Notes: a model not told the origin generated them from the letters alone. A DNA stretch of 64,000 bases from Sphingopyxis terrae subsp. terrae NBRC 15098 (GCF_001610975.1 NZ_CP013342.1:992001-1056000), one strand, 5' to 3'. Numbered from the stretch's first letter, positions 37,951 through 46,841 are shown. Numbers and translations are program-made.

Positions 37951-39105
37951 CTACTTTCCGTGAAATTCGGCCACCGCGCCGGAGACCGCCTGCATCAGCG
38001 CCATGCGCGCGGGGATCGACGCCGATGTGTCGCCCAGCATCACGACGATGGCATAGCGCGTGCCGTCAGGCGCGGTGGCGATGCCGATGTCGTTATAGCC
38101 TGCCGTCTCGCCTTTGTAATCCTGGCCGGTGCCGGTCTTGTGCATGAAGTCCCAGCCAGAGGGGAGCCCGGCCTTCAGCCGCTTCGGCCCGCTGCGCGTC
38201 CGGCTCATCACGCTCATCAGATACTGCGTCGATTCGGGCGACAGCAGCGCCCCGCGCGCCAGCCGGGTCAAGGCGCTCGCGATCGCCGCCGGCGCGGCGC
38301 CGTCCATCGGATTGGCAAGATAGGCCTCGCGCGCCGACTTGCGCGTCGAATCGGGCAGCGCGGCGCGCGCCTGCTGGAAGGCGTTGCCACGCGAATAGCT
38401 CTGCTGCCACGCAAGGCCGGCGGTCGCGCTCTGCAACAGGCGCTCGCCGGGACCGAATCGGATCGATCCCAGATCCTTCTTCGCGATGAAGCGCCGGACC
38501 GCCTCGGGACCACCCACGGTGCGCAGCAGGCTGTCGTTGGCGGTGTTGTCGCTGTGCGTGATCGCGGTTTCGATAAGGTCGCGCACGCTCATCGTCACCT
38601 TGCCTTCCGACCGCACGCGCGCCGCGAGCGGCTGATGGAACAGGGTGAGGTCGTTGGGGCCGATGTCCACCCGGCGGTCGAGGCTGAGCTTGCCCTGGTC
38701 GACCGCATCGAGCACGGTCATCGCCACCCACAGTTTCGACACGCTTTGCTGCGGGAATAATTCGCCGCCGCGTTCCGAAAAGGACCATTCGCCGTCGATG
38801 CGCTGGACGGCGATGCCGGTCTTGCCGGGGAAAGTCCGCCAAAGCTGCGAAATCCGGTCGCTCAGGCCACTCGGCGGGCGCCGGAAGCCCGGATCGACGA
38901 CGTCCTCGGGGGGCGCATTCACGGCGCGCGCCGGCGTTGCGGTGCTGACCGGCGGCCCGATCGGAACGCTGACCGCACCGCGCGGCGCCGTTTGCGCCTG
39001 CCGCGGCGTCGGCACCAGTGCCGCACCGCTGACACAGCCCGCCAGCGCCATTCCGCCGATCGCCATACCGAGCAGCCGCCTGCTCGAAAATCCCAACGCC
39101 ATCAT
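37951..39105 (-). CDS. Class A beta-lactamase family lipoprotein (serine hydrolase)
   Basis: A 384-residue predicted lipoprotein (lipobox LAGC, about 21-24) with a Pro/Ala-rich spacer (about 30-75), then a beta-lactamase/DD-peptidase domain. Active-site motifs are S121-x-x-K124 (SVSK), S185-D-N187 and K323-T-G. A plausible omega-loop Glu is E221 in GERLLQ, matching ExxLN with Gln in place of Asn. So deacylation chemistry may be intact. Whether it hydrolyses beta-lactams or cell-wall peptides cannot be told. ATG 39105 is chosen so that the signal peptide starts at the N-terminus; 39102 is equally possible. Confidence 0.83.
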   Translation of the reverse strand: MMALGFSSRRLLGMAIGGMALAGCVSGAALVPTPRQAQTAPRGAVSVPIGPPVSTATPARAVNAPPEDVVDPGFRRPPSGLSDRISQLWRTFPGKTGIAVQRIDGEWSFSERGGELFPQQSVSKLWVAMTVLDAVDQGKLSLDRRVDIGPNDLTLFHQPLAARVRSEGKVTMSVRDLIETAITHSDNTANDSLLRTVGGPEAVRRFIAKKDLGSIRFGPGERLLQSATAGLAWQQSYSRGNAFQQARAALPDSTRKSAREAYLANPMDGAAPAAIASALTRLARGALLSPESTQYLMSVMSRTRSGPKRLKAGLPSGWDFMHKTGTGQDYKGETAGYNDIGIATAPDGTRYAIVVMLGDTSASIPARMALMQAVSGAVAEFHGK

Positions 39106-39258
39106 AACCCCGCAACCCGCGACCAGTTTATCGCCCGACCTTTTGGCCGGCACCATGCGTCCCGCACTCCGCCTGCGCGGACCAGCGATTTGCGGTGAAT
39201 GATTCCTATCGCGCGATAAATGGCGGAACGCTGAACGGCTTGCCGCGTGCGGCGCCGT

Positions 39259-39924
39259 TCAGGGCGCCGGGGTTGCCCGCACCCATTCGGGATAGAGGCG
39301 TTTCAGCGCCGCCAGCTTGGGCGCATCCCAGCGGCGGATATAGCCATTGTCGGGATGCAGGCGCATGAAATCCTGATGATAGGCTTCGGCGCGGTAAAAG
39401 CCTTTGTAGCTTTCGACCGGGACCACGATCGGCGCCTTGAAATAATGGCCCTTGCCGATCTGCGCGAGATACGCAGTCGCAACCTGCCGCTGCGCGGCAT
39501 CCATCGGCACGATCGCGGCACGATATTGGGTGCCGCTGTCGGGCCCCTGCCGGTTTTTCAGCGTCGGATCGGCGACCACGGAAAACAGGATGCGCAGCAA
39601 GGTGCCATAGCTGACCACCGACGGGTCATAGACGATGCGAACCGACTCGGCGTGTCCGGTCGTGCCGGACGAGGTCTGGTCATACTCGGCGGTGGCCTTG
39701 CTACCGCCATGATAGCCCGATTCGACCGACACGACGCCCTTCACATTGGAAAAGACACCTTCGACGCCCCAGAAGCATCCGCCCGCGAGCACCGCAACGG
39801 CGCGCTTCGCCTTCACTGCGGGATCGACGGCCGCCGCGGGGAGCTTGACGACGCCTTCCGCCTGCGCGGGCGCGCACTGCGCCAGCACCGCGGCAGTGAT
39901 CAGCGCGGCGAAGGGGCGCCGCAT
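39259..39924 (-). CDS. msrA: Exported peptide-methionine (S)-S-oxide reductase
   Basis: Repairs oxidised methionine using a catalytic cysteine. A 221-residue protein with a signal peptide (MRRPFAALITAAVLAQCAPA), so it works in the periplasm. The catalytic Cys is in LAGGCFWGVEGVF, followed by ESGYHGGSKATAEY, HAESVRIVYDP and FYRAEAYHQDFM, all typical of MsrA. The C-terminus lacks an obvious resolving Cys pair. The gene starts 5 nt after a 35-residue membrane peptide gene, so the two are cotranscribed. Confidence 0.93.
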   Translation of the reverse strand: MRRPFAALITAAVLAQCAPAQAEGVVKLPAAAVDPAVKAKRAVAVLAGGCFWGVEGVFSNVKGVVSVESGYHGGSKATAEYDQTSSGTTGHAESVRIVYDPSVVSYGTLLRILFSVVADPTLKNRQGPDSGTQYRAAIVPMDAAQRQVATAYLAQIGKGHYFKAPIVVPVESYKGFYRAEAYHQDFMRLHPDNGYIRRWDAPKLAALKRLYPEWVRATPAP

Positions 39925-39929
39925 CGCGG

Positions 39930-40037
39930 TCAGATCGGCATGGCGACCGCCGGCTGATTCAGCACGACGATCAAGGCGCCAATGGCGAAGCCGGCGAGCA
40001 TGGTCGGAAACCAGTCGGAGCGGAACATCGAAAACAT
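39930..40037 (-). CDS. 35-residue membrane peptide upstream of msrA
   Basis: A short gene: MFSMFRSDWFPTMLAGFAIG, then ALIVVLNQPAVAMPI and a TGA. The middle forms one membrane helix (about 12-26). An excellent AAAGAGG ribosome-binding site sits 7 nt before the ATG, and only 5 nt separate its stop from the msrA ATG, so translation is probably coupled. No characterised family is recognised. It could be a leader, a membrane peptide, or a partner of the periplasmic MsrA. The strong ribosome-binding site and clean start and stop support it being real. Confidence 0.6.
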   Translation of the reverse strand: MFSMFRSDWFPTMLAGFAIGALIVVLNQPAVAMPI

Positions 40038-40216
40038 AAAAGCCTCTTTTTGTCATATTGTCGTTTTCGCGGGGGAGGCCCCCTCGGTTACAGCGACGAT
40101 ATGGCGCGCCCCGTGCCGCCGTGCAGTGACCGCCATCAGCCATAAAGATGATGGCTTACTATCCGGTGAACCGGATGGCGGGGCAGCGTTCAGGCAGCGC
40201 CCGTCCGGCGCCGCGG

Positions 40217-41428
40217 TCAGCGCAGCGCGGCGCAGGCCTGCTGGATGCGGATGCACGCTTCCTTGAGCACCGCCTCCGACGTCGCATAGGAAACGCGGAA
40301 GGCTGGCGACAGACCGAAGGCCGCGCCATGCACCGCCGCGACGCGCGCGGTGTCGAGGAAATAGTCGATCAGCGCTTCGTCGCTGTCGATCGGCTTGCCG
40401 TCGGGGGTCGTCTTGCCCATGCAGCCGCTCGCGTCGGGATAGACATAGAAGGCCCCGTCGGGAACCGGGCAGTTCAGCCCTGGCGCGTCATTGAGCATCG
40501 CGACCACCATGTCGCGGCGCTTGCGGAACGCGGCGTTGCGCTCCTCGAGAAACTGCTGCGGCCCGCCGAGCGCGGCCACCGCGGCGGCCTGCGCCACCGA
40601 ACAGGGGTTCGACGTCGACTGCGACTGCAGCTTGCCCATCGCCTTGATCAGCCATGCGGGACCGCCGGCATAGCCGATGCGCCAGCCGGTCATCGCATAG
40701 GCCTTGGAACAGCCGTTGACGGTCAGGATACGGTCGATCAGGTCGGGGCAGCGCTGCGCCAGCGTCGAGAAGGCGAAATCGGCGTACCAGACATGTTCGT
40801 ACATGTCGTCGGTCATCACCATCACATGCGGATGGCGGCGGATGACCTCGCCCAGCGCGTCGAGCTCTCCGGGCGAATAGGCGGCGCCCGACGGGTTCGA
40901 CGGCGAATTGAAGATGATCCAGCGCGTCTTCGCGGTGATCGCGGCGTCGAGCTGTTCGGGCGTGATCTTGTAATGCTGCGCCGCCGACGCCTCGATCGTC
41001 ACCGGCGTGCCGCCAGCAAAGGCGACGATGTCGGGATAGCTGACCCAATAGGGCGCCGGGATGATCACCTCATCACCAGGATCGACCGTCGCGACGAGCG
41101 CGTTGAAGAGCGTATGCTTGCCGCCGACATTGACCGTGATCTGGTCGAGCCCGAAGTCGAGCCCATTGTCGCGGCGGAACTTGCCACGGATCGCTTCCTT
41201 GAGCGCGACCGTGCCGTCGACCAGCGTATATTTGGTCTGACCGCCGCGGATCGCCTCGATCGCCGCTTCCTTGACGAAATCGGGCGTGTCGAAATCGGGC
41301 TCGCCCGCCGACAGGCCGATCACGTCGACGCCGTCCGCTTTCAGCTTGGTGACGCGCGCGGTCATTGCGAGCGTGGCCGAGGGCTGGATGCGATTGAGGG
41401 CGGCGGAGGTGTGCGGCTTCAGCGACAT
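40217..41428 (-). CDS. aspC: Pyridoxal phosphate-dependent aspartate aminotransferase
   Basis: A 403-residue class I aminotransferase of the Ib type. It shows GLSAGEPDFDTPDFVKEAA, the cofactor segment NSPSNPSGAAYS, the PLP lysine in NGCSKAYAMTGWRIGYAGG, and the C-terminal Arg in FRVSYATS. It transfers the amino group of aspartate to 2-oxoglutarate; relatives may also make prephenate-derived arogenate. ATG 41428 starts at the family's MSLKPHTSAALNRIQPSATL. It is a single-gene unit with 128 nt between it and the pabBC stop. Confidence 0.94.
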   Translation of the reverse strand: MSLKPHTSAALNRIQPSATLAMTARVTKLKADGVDVIGLSAGEPDFDTPDFVKEAAIEAIRGGQTKYTLVDGTVALKEAIRGKFRRDNGLDFGLDQITVNVGGKHTLFNALVATVDPGDEVIIPAPYWVSYPDIVAFAGGTPVTIEASAAQHYKITPEQLDAAITAKTRWIIFNSPSNPSGAAYSPGELDALGEVIRRHPHVMVMTDDMYEHVWYADFAFSTLAQRCPDLIDRILTVNGCSKAYAMTGWRIGYAGGPAWLIKAMGKLQSQSTSNPCSVAQAAAVAALGGPQQFLEERNAAFRKRRDMVVAMLNDAPGLNCPVPDGAFYVYPDASGCMGKTTPDGKPIDSDEALIDYFLDTARVAAVHGAAFGLSPAFRVSYATSEAVLKEACIRIQQACAALR

Positions 41429-41556
41429 GACGATACTTTCCGTGGCTTGCGCGGACAGGCTGCAAAATGACAGGAAATTGCGCGGGGCCGCGCCTAAAGC
41501 CTCCGCCCGCAATAGGCAAGCCGGCGGCGCCATAAATTAGCTATGCAAGCCGAAAG

Positions 41557-43383
41557 TCAGCCTGCGGGCTGCGCCAGCCGTGCCGGAATCAGCCCGCGCA
41601 GCGAATTGCCGATGAAAAAGCCTTCCGCAAGATCGGCGAGGCGCAGATGCGACTCGACCGCCCGTCCCTTTTCGACGAGTTCGGCGCGCAGCACGCCGGG
41701 CAAGAGGCCGAGCGACAGCGGCGGCGTGAGCAGCAGGCCGTCGCGTTCGACGAAGATATTGCTCCAGCTTCCTTCGGTCACGAACCCCGGCTCGTCGACG
41801 AACACGACTTCGGCGGTGCCGTGTGCCGCGCGCAATGCATCATAGGCGCCGCGCAGGCTGGTCTTGTGGGTCAGACGGAAATCGCCCGGAGCGAGCGGCG
41901 CCGGCGCCACGGCGACCGGTACCGGCAGCTCGGCAAGCCGCGGCAGCGGCGACACCTCGACCGCGAGCGCGCCCGAGGGCGCCAGCCGCATCCGCACGCG
42001 CGCAGCGCTGCGCAGGCGAAAGGTCGCCGACTGCAGATTATTGCGCGCGCCATGGCGATCGAAATGAAAACCCAGCGCCTCGGCGCTCGCCTTCATGCGC
42101 GCCAGATGCCCCTCGAGCCGCTGGACGCCGTCCACGGGATCGAAGTGCATCGTCTCGATCAGATCGAAGCTTTGCCCGGCAGCGACCACAAATTCCCCCT
42201 TGGCCAGACATTCGCGCCATTCTTCAGCCGGTTCGCTGTCGGCGACGATTCCGGAACCCAGCCCCAGCGTGGCGCAATGCGCTCCGTCGCGCAAGTCGCG
42301 CTGCGACGGAAAGACGAGCGTGCGGATCGCGACATTGAACGCCGCCTCGCCATCGGGCGCGATGAAGCCGATCGAACCAGTGTAAATCCCGCGCGGCTCG
42401 GCCTCCAGTTCGTCGATGATCTCCATCGCCCGCACCTTGGGTGCGCCGGTGATCGACCCGCATGGAAAGGCGGCGCGCAGCACGTCAGCGCCGCCCTTGT
42501 CCGCAGGGAGCGCTGCGGTAACGTCGGAGACAAGCTGATGAATCGTGGGATAGGTCTCGACGCGAAACAGTTCGGGCACCGCGACCGATCCGGCCTCGGC
42601 AACGCGCGACAGATCGTTGCGGAGCAGATCGACGATCATCAGATTTTCAGCACGCTGCTTGGGATCCAGCGCGAGCGCCCGCGCCGCGCGCGCGTCGCTT
42701 TCGGGATGGGCGCGGCGCGCGGCCGTGCCCTTCATCGGCCGCGCCATCACCGCGCCGCCGCGCAGCGTAAAGAAAAGCTCGGGCGACAGCGACGCGATCG
42801 CCTGCTCGCCGGTCCAGATGAAACCGCCATATCCCGCGCGCGCCGTCTGCCGCAGCCGCGCATAGACGGCGAGAGGATCGCCCGCGAAGGGCACGTCGGC
42901 GCGAAAGGTCAGATTGGCCTGATAAATGTCGCCGGCGCGAATATAATCGAGAACCCGCGCGACAGCGGCTTCGTAATCCGCACGCGCCACGCGCGGACGT
43001 GGTGCGCCGATCCAGGCGGCACCGGGGTCGGGTAGAAGCGACGCAACTGCGTCGGCATCGATTCGCTCAACACGCTCGAACAGGCCAAACCAGCCGAGCG
43101 GCGCATCGAAGTTCATCGGCGCGGCAGAGCGGTGCCGCGAGGCGGGCGCCAGCGCCTTGCCTCCATCATAAGCGAGGTAGCCAGCGGCGTGCAGCCCGCG
43201 CGCTCGCGCGGCCGCCAGCCCATCGAGCAGAGCCGCCACGTCCCGCACCGCGCGGGCGCAGAGGATTTCTATCGGATCGCGGAACAGCCGCGCGCACGCT
43301 GCATTCTCTGCCCGCGCGTCGTCGAGCAGTACAAAGGGCGAAGCGCCAGCCGTCGGCCGGCTCAATCGCGCGGTCGTGGTCAT
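41557..43383 (-). CDS. pabB: Fused aminodeoxychorismate synthase I / aminodeoxychorismate lyase (PabB-PabC)
   Basis: A 608-residue two-domain enzyme for 4-aminobenzoate in folate synthesis. Residues 1 to about 385 are PabB: RPMKGTAARR with the chorismate-attacking Lys, DLLRNDLSRVAEAGSV, CGSITGAPKVRAMEII and LGLGSGIVADS. From about 400 the PabC part follows: ETMHFDPVDGVQRLEGHL, LTHKTSLRGAYDALR with the PLP Lys, VTEGSWSNIFV and LLPGVLR. The fusion carries out amination (with PabA elsewhere) and pyruvate release in one polypeptide. It is common in alphaproteobacteria. Confidence 0.93.
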   Translation of the reverse strand: MTTTARLSRPTAGASPFVLLDDARAENAACARLFRDPIEILCARAVRDVAALLDGLAAARARGLHAAGYLAYDGGKALAPASRHRSAAPMNFDAPLGWFGLFERVERIDADAVASLLPDPGAAWIGAPRPRVARADYEAAVARVLDYIRAGDIYQANLTFRADVPFAGDPLAVYARLRQTARAGYGGFIWTGEQAIASLSPELFFTLRGGAVMARPMKGTAARRAHPESDARAARALALDPKQRAENLMIVDLLRNDLSRVAEAGSVAVPELFRVETYPTIHQLVSDVTAALPADKGGADVLRAAFPCGSITGAPKVRAMEIIDELEAEPRGIYTGSIGFIAPDGEAAFNVAIRTLVFPSQRDLRDGAHCATLGLGSGIVADSEPAEEWRECLAKGEFVVAAGQSFDLIETMHFDPVDGVQRLEGHLARMKASAEALGFHFDRHGARNNLQSATFRLRSAARVRMRLAPSGALAVEVSPLPRLAELPVPVAVAPAPLAPGDFRLTHKTSLRGAYDALRAAHGTAEVVFVDEPGFVTEGSWSNIFVERDGLLLTPPLSLGLLPGVLRAELVEKGRAVESHLRLADLAEGFFIGNSLRGLIPARLAQPAG

Positions 43384-43410
43384 GGCACGGCAGTCAAAGG
43401 CGCCAGGTGG

Positions 43411-43950
43411 TCAGCGGTCGCGCTTCATGCGGATCGACCGCCCACCCTCTACGCTGGCAAAATAGCTGCCCATCGTCGCGGTCTTGATATGGATCTTCTG
43501 GCCGGGCTTAGGTTGCCGCGGCAATACCGTCGTATCGATCTGCGACCAGACGGCGCCGTCTTCCATCGTCATCGTATATTTCCCGGACTGGTTCATGCTC
43601 ACCGATTTGATGACCGTATCGATCTCGCGCACCTCATCCTCGTCGCCGCCGAAAATGCCGCCGAGCTTGGGAAAGCTGAACCCGAACAGGCCACGGCGCG
43701 TCTTCTTGGCCGTTTCGCGGTCGGTAAAGACAATTTCGCGGGCCTCGTCCGCACTGGCAAGCGACCCAACCTCGCGGTCGAAACAGGCAAGACGCTGCGT
43801 CGGATCGGCGATGTCGCGGCAAGCATAGAGCTGTTCGATCTGCGCCGGGCGGGGCGCCGCCTTGTCTTTGTCCTTTGCAGACGCCGGGGTCACGACCAGA
43901 CAGCCCATGACGGCAACGGCCGCGACGATCCGAGATGAAAGCTGCGACAT
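43411..43950 (-). CDS. Exported protein of unknown function
   Basis: A 179-residue protein with a signal peptide (cleavage after ASA, about residue 25). The mature region starts with a Lys-rich stretch, then QIEQLYACRDIADPTQRLACFDREV, a two-Cys helix-turn motif widespread in exported alphaproteobacterial proteins. The C-terminal half is beta-rich (SGKYTMTMEDGAVWSQIDTT, GQKIHIKTATMGSYFASVEG) and could form a small barrel. I do not recognise a named function. It lies 27 nt before pabBC on the same strand and is divergent from fadD. Confidence 0.8.
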   Translation of the reverse strand: MSQLSSRIVAAVAVMGCLVVTPASAKDKDKAAPRPAQIEQLYACRDIADPTQRLACFDREVGSLASADEAREIVFTDRETAKKTRRGLFGFSFPKLGGIFGGDEDEVREIDTVIKSVSMNQSGKYTMTMEDGAVWSQIDTTVLPRQPKPGQKIHIKTATMGSYFASVEGGRSIRMKRDR

Positions 43951-44089
43951 GACAATCCCCCTGCAAAGACGATGGCCCTGCCTAGCCGCCGCGGCGTCGG
44001 CCCGCAAGCGCGCTGCCGATTGCGATATCGGCTGACTGACCCTAGTGTAAGGAAATTCCGCCTCATTTCCGAAAGGACGCCATCCCCCG

Positions 44090-45757
44090 ATGGGCACGCT
44101 CTACGACTGGTCGACCGATTATCGCCATCCCGCCCCATGGAACCAGTCGTTCGCGCCCCTCTCGCTGCCTGCCATGCTCGCCGACAGCGTCGCGCGGCGC
44201 GGCGAGGCGCCGATGCTCGACTTCATGGGGCGCCGTTTCAGCTATGCCGAAGTCGCGGACGGGGTCGCCCGCGTCGCGCGCGGCCTGCAGAAGCGCGGTA
44301 TCGGCAAGGGCAGCCGGGTCGGCCTGTTCCTTCCCAATGTTCCGCATTATGTCGCCGCCTATTATGGCGCGCTTGCCGCCGGTGCGACCGTGGTCAATTT
44401 CTCGCCGCTCTACACGGTCGCCGAACTCGAGGCGCAGGTGGAGGATTCGGGAACCGACACGCTGTTCACGATCAGCGCCTCGGCGCTGTTGCCGACGGCG
44501 CTCTCGGTGCTCGAGGGGTCGAGCCTGAAGCGGCTGGTCGTTGGCTCGATCGCCGGCGGGCTGCCCGCGGCCAAGTCGATCCTCTACCGCCTGTTCCGGC
44601 GCAAGGAGACGGCGGCGGTGCCCGACGATCCGCGCATCATCCGTTTTTCGGCGCTGACCGACAATGATGCTCGCCCCGATCCGGTCGCCATCGACCCGGA
44701 AGGCGATGTCGCGCTGATCCAGTATACCGGTGGCACCACGGGCACGCCGAAGGGCGCGATGCTGACGCACCAGAATCTGACCGCCAACGCGCGGCAGGTC
44801 AATGCGATCGACCCCGACCGCGACGCCGACGACCGCATCCTCGGCGTGCTGCCTTTCTTCCACGTCTTCGCCAATACCTGCGTCCTCAACCGGACGGTGC
44901 TGAACGGCGGCATGATCGCGATGCTCCCCCGCTTCGACGCGAAACAGGCGCTGCAGACGATCACCCGGACGAAGGCGACGGCGCTGCCCGGCGTACCGAC
45001 CATGTATCAGGCACTGCTCGACCATCCCGACCTTGCCAAGACCGATTTCTCCAGCTTGCGGGTCTGCATTTCGGGGGGCGCGCCGATGCCCGCCGAGCTG
45101 CGTGAGAAATTCGTTGCAGCAACCGGCGCGTCGCTCGTCGAAGGCTATGGCCTCACCGAAAGCGCCGGGGTCGTCGCGACCAACCCCTATGAGGGACCGG
45201 TCAAGGCCGGGACGATCGGCCAGCCGATCCCCGCGACCCATATCCGCCTGCTCGACAAGGAAGATCCGGTCACGGACGCGCCGATGGGCGAGCCCGGCGA
45301 GCTCGCGGTCAAAGGGCCGCAGATCATGCGCGGCTACTGGAACCGCCCCGATGCCGACCAGGACAGCTTCACCGCCGACGGCTGGCTGCGCACCGGCGAC
45401 GTAGCAACGATCGACGCCGACGGCTATATCCGCATTGTCGACCGGCTGAAGGACATGATCGCGGTCGGCGGCTTCAAGGTCTATCCGAGCGAGATCGAGC
45501 ACAAACTCTACCAGCATCCGGCGGTGAAGGAGGCGATCGTCCTCGGCGTCCCCGATCCCTATCGCGGCGAACACCCCAAGGCCTTCGTCACGCTGGAAGA
45601 GGGCTATGACGTCTCGGGCGACGCGCTCGCCGCCTGGCTCAACCCGCAACTCGGCAAGCATGAACGCGTGAGCGCCGTCGAGGTGCGCGATCATCTGCCC
45701 AAGACGATGATCGGCAAACTGGACCGCAAGGCCTTGCGGGCCGAAACGGGGGGATGA
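44090..45757 (+). CDS. fadD: Long-chain fatty acid-CoA ligase
   Basis: Activates fatty acids to acyl-CoA with ATP, the entry step of beta-oxidation. The 555-residue ANL enzyme has the P-loop YTGGTTGTPKGAML, GVPTMYQAL, the acceptor segment GYGLTESAGV, GWLRTGDVATIDADGYI, the hinge DRLKDMIAVGGFKVYPSEIE, and the catalytic Lys in PKTMIGKLDRKAL. GAAAGGA about 12 nt before the ATG is the likely ribosome-binding site. A single-gene unit; it feeds acyl-CoA to dehydrogenases such as that at 27.6 kb. A palindromic repeat follows 16 nt downstream of its stop. Confidence 0.95.
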   Translation: MGTLYDWSTDYRHPAPWNQSFAPLSLPAMLADSVARRGEAPMLDFMGRRFSYAEVADGVARVARGLQKRGIGKGSRVGLFLPNVPHYVAAYYGALAAGATVVNFSPLYTVAELEAQVEDSGTDTLFTISASALLPTALSVLEGSSLKRLVVGSIAGGLPAAKSILYRLFRRKETAAVPDDPRIIRFSALTDNDARPDPVAIDPEGDVALIQYTGGTTGTPKGAMLTHQNLTANARQVNAIDPDRDADDRILGVLPFFHVFANTCVLNRTVLNGGMIAMLPRFDAKQALQTITRTKATALPGVPTMYQALLDHPDLAKTDFSSLRVCISGGAPMPAELREKFVAATGASLVEGYGLTESAGVVATNPYEGPVKAGTIGQPIPATHIRLLDKEDPVTDAPMGEPGELAVKGPQIMRGYWNRPDADQDSFTADGWLRTGDVATIDADGYIRIVDRLKDMIAVGGFKVYPSEIEHKLYQHPAVKEAIVLGVPDPYRGEHPKAFVTLEEGYDVSGDALAAWLNPQLGKHERVSAVEVRDHLPKTMIGKLDRKALRAETGG

Positions 45758-45773
45758 CAACCGCCCCTCCTCG

Positions 45774-45796
45774 CCCCTGCCTTCGCGGGGGTGACC
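45774..45796. repeat. Palindromic intergenic repeat (REP-like)
   Basis: CCCCTGC (45774-45780), CTTC loop, GCGGGGG (45785-45791) with one G-T wobble, followed by TGACC. It lies between fadD and the Zur-controlled unit and resembles the repeats at 13397-13418 and 48811-48840. It may also serve as the fadD transcription end. Confidence 0.55.
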
Positions 45797-45811
45797 GGAA
45801 GCGGCAGGATA

Positions 45812-45834
45812 GAAATGTCATAATGTGATATTGT
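45812..45834 (+). promoter_or_regulatory. Zur box upstream of the merC-like/zur unit
   Basis: A 23-bp site starting GAAATGTCATAATG and ending GATATTGT agrees at 18 of 23 positions with the alphaproteobacterial Zur palindrome GAAATGTTATA-N-TATAACATTTC as I recall it. It lies 58 nt before the merC-like start codon, in an AT-rich patch, which places it over the likely promoter. The second downstream gene encodes a Fur-family protein of Zur type, so autoregulation by zinc is likely. Confidence 0.72.
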
Positions 45835-45891
45835 AACCTTTGTCATGTTATGCCATATCAAGGCCCGCAATTGCTTTCCTTGGAGAATCGG

Positions 45892-46323
45892 GTGACGCAC
45901 GTCGCCAGCCATGCCCCTGTTCTGACGCGCCTTGGCGCGCTGGTTCGGGCTGCGCGCGATTCGCGGCCGCTGACCGCTTTGACGGGCGATCAGCTCGCCA
46001 TCGGCCTGTCGGGCCTGTGCCTCGTCCACTGCCTTGCCAGCACGATCTTCTTTGCCTCGATCGCCTCGGTCGGCGGCGCTTTGCTGCATCCCGCTTTTCA
46101 CGAGATCGGGCTGGTCGTCGCGATCGGTTTTGCGCTGGTGACGCTCGTCGCAGGGGTGCTCAGCCACGGCTATATGATGCCTTTCGCGGTCGGCAGCTTC
46201 GGGCTGGGCATGATGGCGGGCGCTCTGTCGAGGCCGCATGACGGCAGCGAAGTGCTCGCGACGATGATCGGGGTCGCGGTCGTCGCGCTCGGGCACGATC
46301 TCAATCGCCGCGCGGCGCACTGA
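45892..46323 (+). CDS. MerC-domain membrane protein, probably Zur-regulated
   Basis: A 143-residue protein with about four membrane helices from residue 35 on. The MerC metal-binding cysteines are in GLCLVHCLAS (C43, C47), at the start of the first helix. MerC proteins move Hg(II), but chromosomal homologues without mer genes are often tied to zinc or other metal homeostasis. The GTG start at 45892 is preferred for the TTGGAG 6 nt upstream; an ATG at 45850 would lie inside the promoter. The Zur box upstream and zur downstream (52 nt) suggest a role in zinc supply. Confidence 0.82.
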   Translation: MTHVASHAPVLTRLGALVRAARDSRPLTALTGDQLAIGLSGLCLVHCLASTIFFASIASVGGALLHPAFHEIGLVVAIGFALVTLVAGVLSHGYMMPFAVGSFGLGMMAGALSRPHDGSEVLATMIGVAVVALGHDLNRRAAH

Positions 46324-46375
46324 TACGCATTGCCCGCAGCTTGCGGGCGCCCCCCAAAGCGCCTACATTATCCCC

Positions 46376-46840
46376 ATGGGCAAGCACGAACATGCGCATA
46401 TCGAGGCCAGCGGCGCCTCGCTCGCCAATGCGGCGCAGGACGCGCTCGAAAAGGCCGGCGAAGCGTGGACCGACATGCGCGCGCAGATTTTCGATGCGGT
46501 CGCCGAAATTGGCAAGCCAGCGAGCGCCTATGAAATCGCCGACATCGTCTCGCAAAAACGCGGCAAGCGGGTCGCGCCCAACAGCGTCTATCGTATCCTC
46601 GACCTGTTCGTTGCCAACAATCTCGTCCGCCGGGTCGAAAGCGCCAATGCCTTTGTAGCCAACAGCCATCCCGGCTGCCTGCACGACTGCATCTTCCTGA
46701 TCTGCGACAGCTGCGGCAATGCCGTCCATGTCGATAATGACAAGCTGTCCGACGGCGTGCGCGCTGCCGCCGCCGCGACCGGATTTGCCGCCGAGCGCCC
46801 GGTGATCGAGGTGCGCGGCAAATGCGCCGAGTGCCAATAG
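46376..46840 (+). CDS. zur: Fur family zinc uptake regulator Zur
   Basis: A 154-residue Fur-fold repressor. The winged-helix DNA-binding half includes SAYEIADIVSQKRGKRVAPNSVYRILDLF. The structural zinc is held by CDSC (about 120-123) and the terminal CAEC; HPGCLHDCIFLICD is characteristic of Zur rather than Fur, where HHDH is found. With zinc bound it represses high-affinity zinc uptake genes. It is second in a unit with the merC-like gene, and the Zur box upstream implies autoregulation. Confidence 0.9.
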   Translation: MGKHEHAHIEASGASLANAAQDALEKAGEAWTDMRAQIFDAVAEIGKPASAYEIADIVSQKRGKRVAPNSVYRILDLFVANNLVRRVESANAFVANSHPGCLHDCIFLICDSCGNAVHVDNDKLSDGVRAAAAATGFAAERPVIEVRGKCAECQ

Positions 46841-46841
46841 A

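Noticed and set aside
45892..46323. A mercury resistance operon
   Set aside because: Only a MerC-like gene is present; merR, merT, merP and merA are missing, and the control site looks like a Zur box.
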